Source: Actinomycetota bacterium
Lineage (GTDB): Bacteria; Actinomycetota; Actinomycetes; Nanopelagicales; Nanopelagicaceae
NCBI GenBank assembly: GCA_009704445.1
Contig: WLED01000005.1
Coordinates: 1 to 21,539, forward strand
Length of the DNA: 21,539 nucleotides
Direction: 5' to 3'
Part shown: positions 13,718-21,539 of the stretch, piece after piece
How positions within the stretch are numbered: the first letter of the stretch is position 1
Layout of the letters: each line of letters starts with the position of its first letter
Translations under genes and position numbers: made by a program
Notes under the pieces: generated by a model
The model's input: only the letters and a program-made list of their open reading frames with translations
The model's database searches: none
What the model was told of the DNA's origin: nothing

Positions 13718-15121
13718 ATGGCCAAACGACAACTTATTGCCGGTGTGGACTCTTCGACCCAATCTGTGAAGGTTGTAATTCGTGATGCAGATACGGGAGA
13801 ACTAGTCCGCCAAGGTCGGGCCACTCATCCTGATGGCACAGAAGTCGATCCAATTCATTGGTTGAATGGATTAAATACAGCTATTTCAGATGCCAATGGC
13901 ATAGAAGACGTTTCTGCAATTTCAATTGCTGGCCAACAACATGGAATGGTCGCACTCAATAGTGACGGTAATGTCATTCGAAATGCACTGTTATGGAACG
14001 ACGTTCGATCTGCTGACGCTGCTGAGAGTTTGAATCGCGAAGCAGGTGGAGATATAGAGATTGCAAAAAAAGTTGGATCTAAGTTAGTTGCATCATTTAC
14101 GGCTGCAAAACTCAGATGGCTTGCAGACCATGAGCCAGAAAATGCATCAAAAACGGTTTCCGTTGCTTTGCCCCATGACTGGCTTTCATGGCAAATCCAA
14201 GGAGGAAAAGATTTTACAAAACTGTTTACTGACAGAAGCGATGCCTCCGGTACAGGTTATTTTGATCCAACAACTTCACAGTATCGTCAAGAGATTATCG
14301 AGTTAGCGTTAGGAAAAAATCGACAGCTTCAACTGCCACGAATCGTTGCTGCATCTGAATTTGGCGGTGTAACTCAAAAAGGAATTCCAATTGCAGCAGG
14401 TGCTGGGGACAATGCAGCCGCAGCTTTAGGATTACAAGCCCAGCCAGGCGATGTTGTAGTTTCCCTTGGTACTAGTGGAACTGCATTTGCCGTTTCTCAA
14501 ACCCCTACACATGATTCATCGGGAAGTGTTGCAGGTTTTGCAGATGCAACAGGCAGATTTCTTCCACTTGTCTGCACGCTCAATGCTGCTCGAATTCTAG
14601 ACGCAGCGTGTCTGATGCTTGGCAAAACTCATGATGAGATTGGTCAGTTAGCACTTTCAGCAGAACCTGGTGCGCATGGACTAACGCTGTTGCCATATTT
14701 TGAAGGAGAGCGAACTCCCAATCGTCCGAATGCAACTGGCGTGCTGTCGGGTATGAATATCAACAATTCAAATCCTGCAGATATAGCGCGAGCAATGATC
14801 GAAGGTATGTTATCTGGCTTAGCTGATGCTGTTGATTCACTCGTTGCTTTAGGGGTCAAGGTTGAACGAATTTTGCTCATTGGTGGTGCAGCTAAAAATC
14901 CTGCAGTACCAGTGATTGCTAGTTCTTTGTTTGGTCGTGAAGTACTTGTTCCACCTATCGGCGAGTACGTTGCAAACGGTGCAGCTAAGCAAGCAGCATG
15001 GGCGCTCTTAGGGCAAATGCCACAATGGGACCTTGGCAACGTACAACATCAAACATCTGCGCCAACTCCTGGCGTCATGGAGAAATATCGAATGTTAAAG
15101 GAAAAAACCACACAATGGTAA
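13718..15121 (+). CDS. xylB: Xylulokinase (FGGY family carbohydrate kinase)
   Basis: Phosphorylates D-xylulose to xylulose 5-phosphate for the pentose phosphate pathway. The 467 residues carry the FGGY landmarks: GVDSSTQSVK (9-18), AGQQHGM (71-77), LLWND (91-95), the catalytic Asp231 in GAGDNAAAALG (equivalent to D233 of E. coli XylB), VVSLGTSGT and LPYFEGERTP. The QQHGM motif and overall pattern favour xylulokinase over glycerol or ribulose kinases. Xylose isomerase or transport genes are not in the window, so the source of xylulose is unknown. A DMT transporter follows after 34 bases. Start ATG 13718 has no Shine-Dalgarno; a TANNNT element lies six bases upstream. Confidence 0.92.
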   Translation: MAKRQLIAGVDSSTQSVKVVIRDADTGELVRQGRATHPDGTEVDPIHWLNGLNTAISDANGIEDVSAISIAGQQHGMVALNSDGNVIRNALLWNDVRSADAAESLNREAGGDIEIAKKVGSKLVASFTAAKLRWLADHEPENASKTVSVALPHDWLSWQIQGGKDFTKLFTDRSDASGTGYFDPTTSQYRQEIIELALGKNRQLQLPRIVAASEFGGVTQKGIPIAAGAGDNAAAALGLQAQPGDVVVSLGTSGTAFAVSQTPTHDSSGSVAGFADATGRFLPLVCTLNAARILDAACLMLGKTHDEIGQLALSAEPGAHGLTLLPYFEGERTPNRPNATGVLSGMNINNSNPADIARAMIEGMLSGLADAVDSLVALGVKVERILLIGGAAKNPAVPVIASSLFGREVLVPPIGEYVANGAAKQAAWALLGQMPQWDLGNVQHQTSAPTPGVMEKYRMLKEKTTQW

Positions 15122-15141
15122 AGATGGTAAAGCTGGTAATG
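15115..15141 (+). repeat. Three tandem 9-base units across the xylB stop
   Basis: ATGGTAAAG, ATGGTAAAG, CTGGTAATG in direct succession. The first unit contains the last Trp codon (part) and the TAA of xylB. Probably a short slippage product; no function is evident. Confidence 0.7.
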
Positions 15142-15155
15142 ATCGCAGTTGTTGA

Positions 15156-16034
15156 ATGAGTCGTAAATCCTTATTTTATTTTCTTCTTGTTGGGTTTTTA
15201 TGGGGAATTCCATATTTACTGATGGCAGTCGCCGTTGAAGAAATTCCTCCATCAGCAATAGTTGCTGGACGAACATTAATTGGTGCAGCGATACTTATTC
15301 CTGTTGCTCTCTATCGAAAAACCTTTAAGGGCGCTGTTCTTGGATTCAAATTTGTGGCATTTTATGCCCTCCTTGAGATGATCGGTCCCTGGATTTTAAT
15401 TTCAACTGCTCAAAAAAAGATTGATTCTGGATTAGCTGGATTACTTATTTCAACTGTCCCTATATTTGCAGCGATCATAACTTCACTTCGAGGCGACCAT
15501 ACCGTCTGGCAGTTTAAAAGAATGTTTGGAATCGTAGTTGGATTCATTGGACTAATTGCAGTAGTTGGAATTGAGAGTTTTTCTGGAAACAGCCACCCGG
15601 CTTCCATAGCAATGATGATTCTTGCTGCAATGGGCTATTCATACGCAATTATTATGGTCACAACTAATTTGCCTCTTGTTGATGGAATAGCCATCAACGG
15701 ATTAGCAATGGCGATTACATCTATTTTTTGGGCGCCCCTGGCAATTGCTCAGTGGCCATCACAGGTCACGCTTATGCCGGCGCTTTCATTGATCGCTTTA
15801 GGAGTGCTTTGCACGGCACTAGCGTTTCTCGTCTTCTTTAAACTTCTTGTCGAGATAGGTCCAGCTCGAGGTTCTTTAGTTACTTATCTCAATACATCAG
15901 TAGCTGTTGTGCTAGGTGTAATTGTTTTGAATGAACCGATTACGATCGGATTAATCATTGGGCTTCCACTCGTGCTTGTTGGTTCATATCTTGCTAGCAA
16001 GAAAAGTGAATCAGATATTGTCGCCAAACCCTAA
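15156..16034 (+). CDS. DMT-superfamily (EamA) transporter
   Basis: Second ten-helix EamA permease in the window, 292 residues. The N-terminal repeat begins FLLVGFLWGIPYLLMAVAVE and contains LAGLLISTVPIFAAIITSL (91-109); the C-terminal repeat ends with LVTYLNTSVAVVLGVIVLNE, the usual family motif before a helix and a short Lys-rich tail. It follows xylB by 34 bases in the same direction and could be co-expressed with it, but a sugar substrate is not supported by anything in the sequence. Its last 24 bases overlap the 3' end of era on the other strand. No Shine-Dalgarno or TANNNT element stands at the expected distance from ATG 15156. Confidence 0.88.
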   Translation: MSRKSLFYFLLVGFLWGIPYLLMAVAVEEIPPSAIVAGRTLIGAAILIPVALYRKTFKGAVLGFKFVAFYALLEMIGPWILISTAQKKIDSGLAGLLISTVPIFAAIITSLRGDHTVWQFKRMFGIVVGFIGLIAVVGIESFSGNSHPASIAMMILAAMGYSYAIIMVTTNLPLVDGIAINGLAMAITSIFWAPLAIAQWPSQVTLMPALSLIALGVLCTALAFLVFFKLLVEIGPARGSLVTYLNTSVAVVLGVIVLNEPITIGLIIGLPLVLVGSYLASKKSESDIVAKP

Positions 16035-16931
16035 GCGCTCCAAAAGTTTAGGATCTGTTTGCCATTCTTTTGAAACTTTAATGTGTAGACCAAGAAATAT
16101 CTTTGCATTCAGTTTGCGTTCAATATCTGCCCTGGCTCTTATTCCGATTTCCTTGAGTCTAGAACCCTGATGGCCCAACAAAATTGCGCGCTGTGAATCT
16201 CTTTCAACATGGACTGTTGCATGGATATCGAAAAAAGGCCTTGATCCCTTTTCTTCACGCTCACCAAATTCATCGATAGTCACAACAATCGAGTGAGGTA
16301 GTTCCTGCCTAACATCTTGCAACGCCGCTTCTCTAATAAGTTCACAAATCAATGCCTCAATAGCCTGATCGCTATTTGTTCCCTCTGGATAATAGGCAGG
16401 ACCATCAGGCAAGTTTTTACCAATAAGTTCATTGAGTAAATCAACTTGGTCATGAATAGCTGCTGAAACAGGAATGATTTCATCCCAAGTAAAATCTTTA
16501 GCAAGATCCATTATGCCAAGGAGACGAGCGGCTAACTTCTCCTTAGAAATCAAATCTGTCTTTGTAATTACTGCAAATTTCTTAGCCTTTTTGTGTTTAG
16601 CAATTTCCTGCGCAATAAAGAGATCTCCGGCGCCAGATGTCTCATCTGCGGGAATGCACATTAATACAATATCAACTGAGTCCATGCTTTGATCAACAAC
16701 TTGATTTAATCGGTGTCCAAGTAAAGTCTTTGGTTTGTGTACTCCGGGAGTATCGACAAGAACGGCCTGGTAGTCAGGGCGATGAACGATTCCTCTAATT
16801 GCTAAGCGAGTTGTATTTGGATGGTGCGAAGTAATAGCAATTTTGCTGCCGACAAGTGCGTTAATTAAGGTGGATTTTCCAACGTTGGGACGCCCAACTA
16901 TCGCTACGAATCCCGATCGAAAACCACTCAT
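16011..16931 (-). CDS. era: GTPase Era
   Basis: Ribosome assembly GTPase that binds 16S rRNA near its 3' end. The 306 residues have G1 GRPNVGKST (13-21), the G2 threonines (T40, T41), G3 DTPG (60-63), G4 TKTD (123-126, Thr in place of the usual Asn) and a G5 SA motif. A C-terminal KH domain ends with ILLGHQGSRLKEIGIRAR and LGLHIKVSKEW. It lies four bases after dprA, at the end of the yraN-yifB-dprA run. In many Actinobacteria era sits instead near ybeY and recO, so its place here is less usual. ATG 16931 has only a weak GAGAG upstream; coupling to dprA is likely. Confidence 0.96.
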   Translation of the reverse strand: MSGFRSGFVAIVGRPNVGKSTLINALVGSKIAITSHHPNTTRLAIRGIVHRPDYQAVLVDTPGVHKPKTLLGHRLNQVVDQSMDSVDIVLMCIPADETSGAGDLFIAQEIAKHKKAKKFAVITKTDLISKEKLAARLLGIMDLAKDFTWDEIIPVSAAIHDQVDLLNELIGKNLPDGPAYYPEGTNSDQAIEALICELIREAALQDVRQELPHSIVVTIDEFGEREEKGSRPFFDIHATVHVERDSQRAILLGHQGSRLKEIGIRARADIERKLNAKIFLGLHIKVSKEWQTDPKLLERLGFGDNI

Positions 16932-16935
16932 CTGA

Positions 16936-17814
16936 CTATTCTCTCATTGATTGTCCTGAGTGAACTCCAACAAACTCCACAGCATCTGCCACCGATGTCA
17001 CAATTTCTGCAGAGCGCTCACCAATTAATCGATGACAACCCTCACTAGTTGGTGAATTAATCGCACCTGGAATGGCCATGACAGGCCTAAATATTTCGGC
17101 AGCTTCTCTAGCGGTGCGCAGAGATCCACTGCGAAAAGCTGCCTCGACAACTAACGTTGCTTTTGAAAGACCTGCAATCAATCGATTCCGAGTCAAAAAC
17201 CTATTTGGTAAAGCCTTCTGGCCAGGCATGAACTCACTCACTATCGCTCCACTTTCACAGATCTCTGAAAATAGTCTGGCATTTCCGGCTGGATAGTTAA
17301 CGTCTATGCCACAGGCAATTATTGCAATCGTGATGCCCTCGGCAATAAGTGCTCCCTTGTGTGCATAGGAATCAATCCCATATGCCCCGCCACTAACAAT
17401 TGCCCATTCACGATCTACAAATCCTGCAGCAAAATCGCCAGCAATTCGTGCACCATAGTTTGTTGGATTCCTCGTTCCAACTATTGCAAGTGAATCTGTC
17501 TTTAATATCTGCGCATTACCTTTAACAACTAGAGCAATTGGTGGATTGGCTAGATCATGTAATTGCTCGGGCCACACTAAATCAGAGGGAGTGAGGAGTT
17601 GAGCGCCATAGTTGAAAATTGTCTCGATCACTTTTTCTCCCGATGTTGACCGTAGAGCAGAAATCAACTTCTCATGTTTGGATAGTCCATATCCACCACT
17701 TAATAACTTCTCGTAGACAACTAGTGAGCCCAACTCATGGATTTCTTTGGACCAAAAACTATGCCCCGCTTCAATCTGACTAAACAAAGATGCTCTGGCG
17801 ATGAGTTCCTTCAT
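16936..17814 (-). CDS. dprA: DNA-processing protein DprA
   Basis: Loads RecA on incoming single-stranded DNA during natural transformation. The 292 residues have the Rossmann-like core: AIVGTRNPTNYGARIAGDFA (110-129), SGGAYGIDSYAHKGAL (141-156), IACGIDVNYPAGN (166-178) and LPNRFLTRNRLIAGL, ending near a VMAIPG motif. No winged-helix extension is evident at the C-terminus. It starts by an ATGA overlap with yifB, which encodes a second competence-linked ATPase, so the two are co-expressed. Other competence genes (comEC, type IV pilus) are not in the window. Confidence 0.95.
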   Translation of the reverse strand: MKELIARASLFSQIEAGHSFWSKEIHELGSLVVYEKLLSGGYGLSKHEKLISALRSTSGEKVIETIFNYGAQLLTPSDLVWPEQLHDLANPPIALVVKGNAQILKTDSLAIVGTRNPTNYGARIAGDFAAGFVDREWAIVSGGAYGIDSYAHKGALIAEGITIAIIACGIDVNYPAGNARLFSEICESGAIVSEFMPGQKALPNRFLTRNRLIAGLSKATLVVEAAFRSGSLRTAREAAEIFRPVMAIPGAINSPTSEGCHRLIGERSAEIVTSVADAVEFVGVHSGQSMRE

Positions 17815-19331
17815 GCTTGAATCTTTCCCCGCATTGTGTGGGCAGCTAAAACATCGGCCATCGTTGGAGTTTTATTTTCATGAAGATCTGCAAAACTCCA
17901 AGCAGTTCTAATAATTTTGTGTAACCCACGCGCTGTAATTGCCTCCTTGTCTAATTCATCGTGAAGAAAATTCATTGCAGCTTTTTCTGGTTGAAAAACA
18001 GTGCGAAGTGCTCGGGCTGGAATCTGAGAATTCAAGCTCCATCCCATACTGCTAAAGCGATCAGCTGCAATCTCTCGCGCTCTGATAACTCGCGCTCTAA
18101 TTACCTGACTACTTTCACCTAATTCATTTCTAGCCATGTCGATTCGACCAACTGGTTCAACCTGAACTCGAAGATCAATTCGATCCATCATAGGTCCAGA
18201 TAATTTGCCTAAGTAGCGCCTGACTTGTTGCGCGGTACATGTGCAATTGCGTCCACGCCCTGTGAATTTTCCACACGGACAAGGGTTAGCGGCAAGAACA
18301 AGTAGAAACTGCGCCGGAAAAGTTAAATTCCCAATGCTACGAGCAATTGTAACTGTTCCAGATTCCAATGGTTGTCTGAGAGAATCTAAAACTCCTGAAG
18401 CACACTCTGGTGCTTCATCAATGAATAAGACTCCATTGTGTGCCAACGAGCACGCACCAGGTTTAATCACATGTGAACCACCACCCACCATGGCTACACG
18501 AGTTGTTGTGTGGTGAGGTGAAATGATTGGTGCTAGCAGGGAAACAGGTGAGCGTTGCAGCAATGTACCTGCGATTGAATGTACTGCAGTAACTTCGATT
18601 GCCTGTTCAATGCTTAAAGCAGGCATGATCGTTGGAATTCGTTCGGCAATCATTGTTTTGCCTGCACCGGGTGGGCCAATCAATAAAATGTGATGACCAC
18701 CAATTGCTGCTATCTCTGCTGCTAATCTGGCCGAACTTTGACCGGCAACATCTGCAAAATCTAATCTTGAGTCAGTGCTCTCCCACTTCAACTCAATTTT
18801 TTCAATGCTCTCTCGCTCCCCTGTTCGAAGCCAAAGTAATACATCTCTCAGGTGCTCCATCGGAATTATTGTCATCGATTGCAAGAGCTGTGCCTCTTGT
18901 GCATTTGCAGTAGGCACAACAGCAGTTCGTATCCCTGCCTTGAAAGCTGCAATCAAAGAAGGTAGCACTCCACGAACAGGTCGGATGTGTCCATCTAATG
19001 AAAGTTCACCTAAAAAGACAATTTTTTCAATTCGTTCTACAGGGATAGTTTCATGAGCCGATAACAGCGTGATGCAAATTGCAAGGTCAAAACTAGAACC
19101 ACTCTTTGGTAACCATGCCGGTGACAATGAAACCGTGACTTTGCGATTAGGCCACATCTCTCCACAATTTACGATCGCACTGCGAACTCGGTCTCGAGAC
19201 TCCGATAACGCTGCATCAGGTAGCCCTAGCAATGAGTATCCCGGAAGTCCATCTGCAATATCTACTTCGACATTTACTACATGACCATCAAGTCCAAGGA
19301 GTGCAACAGATTTTGTCTGTGCAAGGCTCAT
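17811..19331 (-). CDS. comM: YifB/ComM family Mg-chelatase-like AAA+ ATPase
   Basis: AAA+ helicase-like protein of 506 residues; ComM promotes branch migration during transformation. The N-terminal ChlI-like domain begins with the usual SVALLGLDGHVVNVEVDIA-type sequence and contains LPGYSLLGLPDAALSESRDR. Walker A is GPPGAGKT (219-226), Walker B VLFIDE (301-306), and a cysteine-rich stretch NPCPCGKFTGRGRNCTCT follows, typical of the family. It overlaps yraN at its start and dprA at its stop, both as ATGA, so yraN-yifB-dprA is translated as one coupled unit. A metal-chelatase role is unlikely. Confidence 0.94.
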   Translation of the reverse strand: MSLAQTKSVALLGLDGHVVNVEVDIADGLPGYSLLGLPDAALSESRDRVRSAIVNCGEMWPNRKVTVSLSPAWLPKSGSSFDLAICITLLSAHETIPVERIEKIVFLGELSLDGHIRPVRGVLPSLIAAFKAGIRTAVVPTANAQEAQLLQSMTIIPMEHLRDVLLWLRTGERESIEKIELKWESTDSRLDFADVAGQSSARLAAEIAAIGGHHILLIGPPGAGKTMIAERIPTIMPALSIEQAIEVTAVHSIAGTLLQRSPVSLLAPIISPHHTTTRVAMVGGGSHVIKPGACSLAHNGVLFIDEAPECASGVLDSLRQPLESGTVTIARSIGNLTFPAQFLLVLAANPCPCGKFTGRGRNCTCTAQQVRRYLGKLSGPMMDRIDLRVQVEPVGRIDMARNELGESSQVIRARVIRAREIAADRFSSMGWSLNSQIPARALRTVFQPEKAAMNFLHDELDKEAITARGLHKIIRTAWSFADLHENKTPTMADVLAAHTMRGKIQA

Positions 19332-19693
19332 AGAATATTTTCTCGGTAATCAATGGAACATGAACCATCTGGTGAGAGCAAAACAGCAGCGGCATCTATT
19401 TGGTAGTCGCACCCTAAGCATCCGTGAGTTGCCAGCCATGCCAGTGCAAGTCGTTGCATTCGATAGGATTTTTCAGAATTAATGGCTTCAAGTGGATGAC
19501 CAAAAGCAGAAGATCTTCGGGTCTTGACCTCAACAAAAGAAAAAACTCCACCAGAACCAAGTGCGATGATGTCAATTTCACCTTCGCGAATTCGCCAATT
19601 TCTCTCTACGATCTCAGTGTTTTTTGATGACAAAAATTGAACAACTGCCTCTTCGCCAATTGCACCTGTTTGATTATTTGTTATCTTCTCCAT
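19328..19693 (-). CDS. YraN/UPF0102 family putative endonuclease
   Basis: Small nuclease-fold protein, 121 residues from ATG 19693. It shows GAIGEEAVVQFL near the start, then RNWRIREGEIDIIALG and FVEVKTRRS, the E/D-E-x-K pattern of Holliday-junction-resolvase-like and restriction-like folds. Its cellular role is not settled in any species known to me. I chose 19693 over an in-frame TTG at 19726 because family members start just before the GxxGE motif and because TATCCT lies eight bases upstream. It heads the yraN-yifB-dprA-era unit, 47 bases after rnhB. Confidence 0.88.
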   Translation of the reverse strand: MEKITNNQTGAIGEEAVVQFLSSKNTEIVERNWRIREGEIDIIALGSGGVFSFVEVKTRRSSAFGHPLEAINSEKSYRMQRLALAWLATHGCLGCDYQIDAAAVLLSPDGSCSIDYRENIL

Positions 19694-19701
19694 GATTGGC
19701 G

Positions 19702-19707
19702 AGGATA
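19702..19707 (-). promoter_or_regulatory. Candidate yraN -10 element
   Basis: TATCCT on the minus strand, eight bases before ATG 19693 (the other candidates are at six). It lies in the 47-base gap after rnhB. The looser spacing makes it less certain. Confidence 0.35.
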
Positions 19708-19740
19708 AGTTCTTTGACCAACACAAAAATCTAAACAGAA

Positions 19741-20349
19741 TTACTTGTGGATGAGCGCTGCAATGTTTGAAAATGAAGTTCGATGATCTGGTGTCGGACC
19801 ATGTTTTTCCAACGCTTGTGTGTGCCCGGCTGTGATGTAGCCCTTATGTCCTGCAAATCCATACTCTGGATGCTTCAAATCGAGATCTCTCATGATGCGA
19901 TCTCTTGTAACTTTGGCAATAATCGAGGCGGCGCTAATTGAAACAACAACTTGATCGCCCTTCCAAACAGCTAAGTTGGGTACTCCTAAGCCCTCGATGG
20001 CATATCCATCTGTTAAGACGTATGCAGGTTCAATGTTTAATCCAAGTACCGCACGGCGCATTCCATCTAAGTTTGCAGCGTGTACGCCCCGTGCATCAAC
20101 TTCTTGCGAAGAGACAACTACAACACTTATTGAAGTTGCATACTTTTGAATCAAATCAAAAACTATCTCCCGCTTGCTCTCTGATAACTCTTTTGAATCA
20201 CGAACTGGAGATAATTCAGGTGCAAATGGATCGTTGAGCACGACCGATGCAACGACTAATGGACCTGCACATGCACCTCGCCCTGCTTCATCTACTCCTG
20301 CGATAGGAGCGATACCTGCAGCAGTTAGCAGTTGCTCTATAACCTTCAA
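19741..20349 (-). CDS. rnhB: Ribonuclease HII
   Basis: Removes ribonucleotides from RNA:DNA hybrids and single ribonucleotides in DNA. The 202 residues contain GVDEAGRGACAGP with catalytic D20 and E21, LSPVRDSKELS (46-56), D114 in VLTDGYAI, and SISAASIIAKVTRDR with the family-specific C-terminal part HKGYITAGHTQALEKHGP. The only usable initiator is TTG 20349: no ATG or GTG lies before the catalytic motif, and an in-frame stop lies two codons upstream. That stop is the lepB TAG itself, so the genes are in the same frame, separated by one CCC codon. Translation is probably coupled to lepB. Confidence 0.95.
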   Translation of the reverse strand: MKVIEQLLTAAGIAPIAGVDEAGRGACAGPLVVASVVLNDPFAPELSPVRDSKELSESKREIVFDLIQKYATSISVVVVSSQEVDARGVHAANLDGMRRAVLGLNIEPAYVLTDGYAIEGLGVPNLAVWKGDQVVVSISAASIIAKVTRDRIMRDLDLKHPEYGFAGHKGYITAGHTQALEKHGPTPDHRTSFSNIAALIHK

Positions 20350-20352
20350 GGG

Positions 20353-21006
20353 CTACTTCGTGACGTCTACTCTTGGAACGTATGTTAAATTCTTAAAAGG
20401 CCAGATAACGGCCACCACTCGACCAGAAACACTCTTGAGTGGAACAAATCCACTATTGATATCTTCTTGATGGTATCTAGAGTCGGCACTTGCTGCGCGG
20501 TGATCACCTAATACCCATAGTTTTCCTTCGGGTACTGTCACATCAAATTTCATATCAGATGGAGCATCTCCTCCATAGATATAAGGCTCGGTTACTTCTT
20601 TACCATTAATGGAGAGTTTTCCACTTGCCGTGCAACAAACAACTTGATCTCCTGGGACACCAATAACTCTTTTAACTAAATACTGCTTAGCAGGGTTGGG
20701 TAGAACTCCGACCGTGACTAGAAGGTTCTTGGCCTTGGCAGTAAGTGAGTTGCTTGAGTTTTCTATGTTTTCTGGAAGCCAGTTATTTGGATCGCGAAAT
20801 ACGACGATATCTCCGCGCTTTATATTGTCAGAGATAAATGGAACTTTATTGACCGCAACTCGATCTTGAATTTGTAATGTGTTTTCCATTGATCCCGATG
20901 GAATGTAGAAAAACTGAACAAGAAAACTCTTAATAAAAAGTGAGACAACTAATGCAACAACTATCAGGATTGGGAGCTCCTTAAGGAGTGATCCCTTTTT
21001 TCGCAT
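20353..21006 (-). CDS. lepB: Signal peptidase I
   Basis: Membrane-anchored Ser/Lys protease that removes signal peptides from exported proteins. The 217 residues start with a basic end and one transmembrane helix (about 9-30), then the catalytic Ser39 in IPSGSMENTL and Lys112 in LVKRVIGVPGD. LWVLGDHRAASADSR (box E) comes later, giving the complete S26 signature. A Cys-Cys pair (QVVCCTASG) sits in the extracytoplasmic part. It follows rplS by 17 bases, a common arrangement in Actinobacteria, and leads into rnhB with a single-codon gap in the same frame. Confidence 0.95.
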   Translation of the reverse strand: MRKKGSLLKELPILIVVALVVSLFIKSFLVQFFYIPSGSMENTLQIQDRVAVNKVPFISDNIKRGDIVVFRDPNNWLPENIENSSNSLTAKAKNLLVTVGVLPNPAKQYLVKRVIGVPGDQVVCCTASGKLSINGKEVTEPYIYGGDAPSDMKFDVTVPEGKLWVLGDHRAASADSRYHQEDINSGFVPLKSVSGRVVAVIWPFKNLTYVPRVDVTK

Positions 21007-21023
21007 TGAAATGAAGGAAGTTA

Positions 21024-21539
21024 CTAGGCTTTAGGTTCTTCATCAGATGAAGCAACTGCCTGTGCATCTGAAGATTGCTCATCTGCCTGTGCAACTTCTG
21101 CACTTGCTTCTACTGCATCTTGTGCAACTGCCTCTGCTGGCTGCGCAACCACTTCTTGTGCGAGCGCAACTGGTTCTGCCACAACTTCTTGTTCAACAGG
21201 CGCAGCAACAACTTCGGCCACTGGAGTTGAAAGAATTCCATCTCCGTACCCTTCGACACCATCGCGCTTTTCGCGGATCTTTGCAGCCTTACCGCGAAGA
21301 TCGCGTAGGTAGTACAACTTGGCGCGACGAACTTCGCCCTTCTTAACTAATTCAATTTTTTCGATAACTGGAGTGTGTACTGGGAAAGTACGCTCTACTC
21401 CTACTCCGTATGAAACTTTACGGATAGTGAAAGTCTCGCGAACGCCATCTCCTTGACGACGGATGACAATTCCTTGGAAAACCTGAAGACGGCTCTTGTT
21501 ACCTTCGATAACGCGAACATGGATCTTGAGCTCATCACC
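21024..21539 (-). CDS. rplS: 50S ribosomal protein L19 (5' end outside window), long acidic tail
   Basis: 171 C-terminal residues are visible; roughly 35-40 N-terminal residues lie beyond the window. The core is unmistakable L19: FQGIVIRRQGDGVRETFTIR, then GVGVERTFPVHTPVIEKIEL and RRAKLYYLRDLRGKAAKIRE, at the 30S-50S interface. L19 normally ends just after this. Here about 79 further residues follow (from about 21263 down to 21027), made mainly of Ala, Val, Glu and Gln in loose repeats such as EVVAEPV and EVVAQPA. The tail has 18 acidic residues and one Lys. The tail is in frame and uninterrupted, so it appears real. It is followed by lepB after 17 bases. Confidence 0.95.
   Translation of the reverse strand, partial: GDELKIHVRVIEGNKSRLQVFQGIVIRRQGDGVRETFTIRKVSYGVGVERTFPVHTPVIEKIELVKKGEVRRAKLYYLRDLRGKAAKIREKRDGVEGYGDGILSTPVAEVVAAPVEQEVVAEPVALAQEVVAQPAEAVAQDAVEASAEVAQADEQSSDAQAVASSDEEPKA

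Noticed and set aside
17811..19331. Magnesium chelatase subunit for (bacterio)chlorophyll synthesis.
   Set aside because: The Cys-rich stretch, domain order and dprA/yraN neighbours identify YifB/ComM; no bch genes are present.
21047..21346. + strand Leu/Gln/Pro-rich open frame opposite the L19 tail.
   Set aside because: Its composition is just the complement of the Ala/Glu/Val repeats of rplS; no start signal is visible.

Overview
The window reads as a gene-dense chromosomal segment of a low-GC actinobacterium. The best guess is the freshwater Nanopelagicales (acI; Planktophila/Nanopelagicus-like). The reasons are AT-rich codon use in typically actinobacterial genes, a two-polypeptide lycopene cyclase (CrtYc/CrtYd), a PASTA-domain Ser/Thr kinase next to aroG and pfkA, very short or overlapping gene borders, and many GTG/TTG starts. 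No mobile element, CRISPR array, rRNA or tRNA was seen, and there is no gene-free stretch longer than about 110 bases.

Layout. 1-301 (+): 3' end of a CrtI-superfamily carotenoid oxidoreductase. 246-1728 (-): metF followed by a CDP-alcohol phosphatidyltransferase. 1751-5214 (+): the carotenoid operon crtE-crtI-crtB. 5174-5799 (-): crtYc-crtYd, converging on crtB. 5800-5908: a bidirectional promoter region with a TPP riboswitch on the + strand. 5909-6956 (+): a PnuC/PnuT-family transporter overlapping a small P-loop kinase. 7012-10677 (+): PASTA kinase (PknL-like by context), endonuclease IV, DMT-family transporter. 10733-13629 (-): ogt, class II DAHP synthase, and a phosphofructokinase with the signature of the pyrophosphate-dependent type. 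13718-16034 (+): xylulokinase and a second DMT transporter. 16011-21539 (-): era, dprA, yifB/comM, yraN, rnhB, lepB and the 3' part of rplS, a housekeeping run whose rplS-lepB-rnhB-yraN-yifB-dprA order is common in Actinobacteria.

How the genes fit together. CrtE, CrtB, CrtI and CrtYc/Yd would make beta-carotene from FPP/GGPP. In acI bacteria this commonly feeds retinal for actinorhodopsin, but no blh or rhodopsin gene lies in the window. The TPP riboswitch implies that the PnuC-like transporter carries thiamine (PnuT). The overlapping kinase is then a candidate thiamine-trapping kinase. From memory, the order metF - prenyl synthase - PASTA/Pkn kinase - aroG (- pfkA) resembles mycobacterial and streptomycete chromosomes, so the crt and thiamine genes look like an insertion into a conserved actinobacterial neighbourhood.

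The most striking structural signal is regulatory. Eight gene starts (metF, crtE, crtYc, pknL-like, nfo, ogt, aroG, xylB) carry TANNNT followed by exactly six bases and then the start codon, which suggests leaderless transcripts. Shine-Dalgarno motifs appear mainly at operon-internal genes and the riboswitch-led gene. At two places (1735-1744 and 5806-5815) divergent -10 elements share a central TA in the same ANNNTANNNT arrangement.
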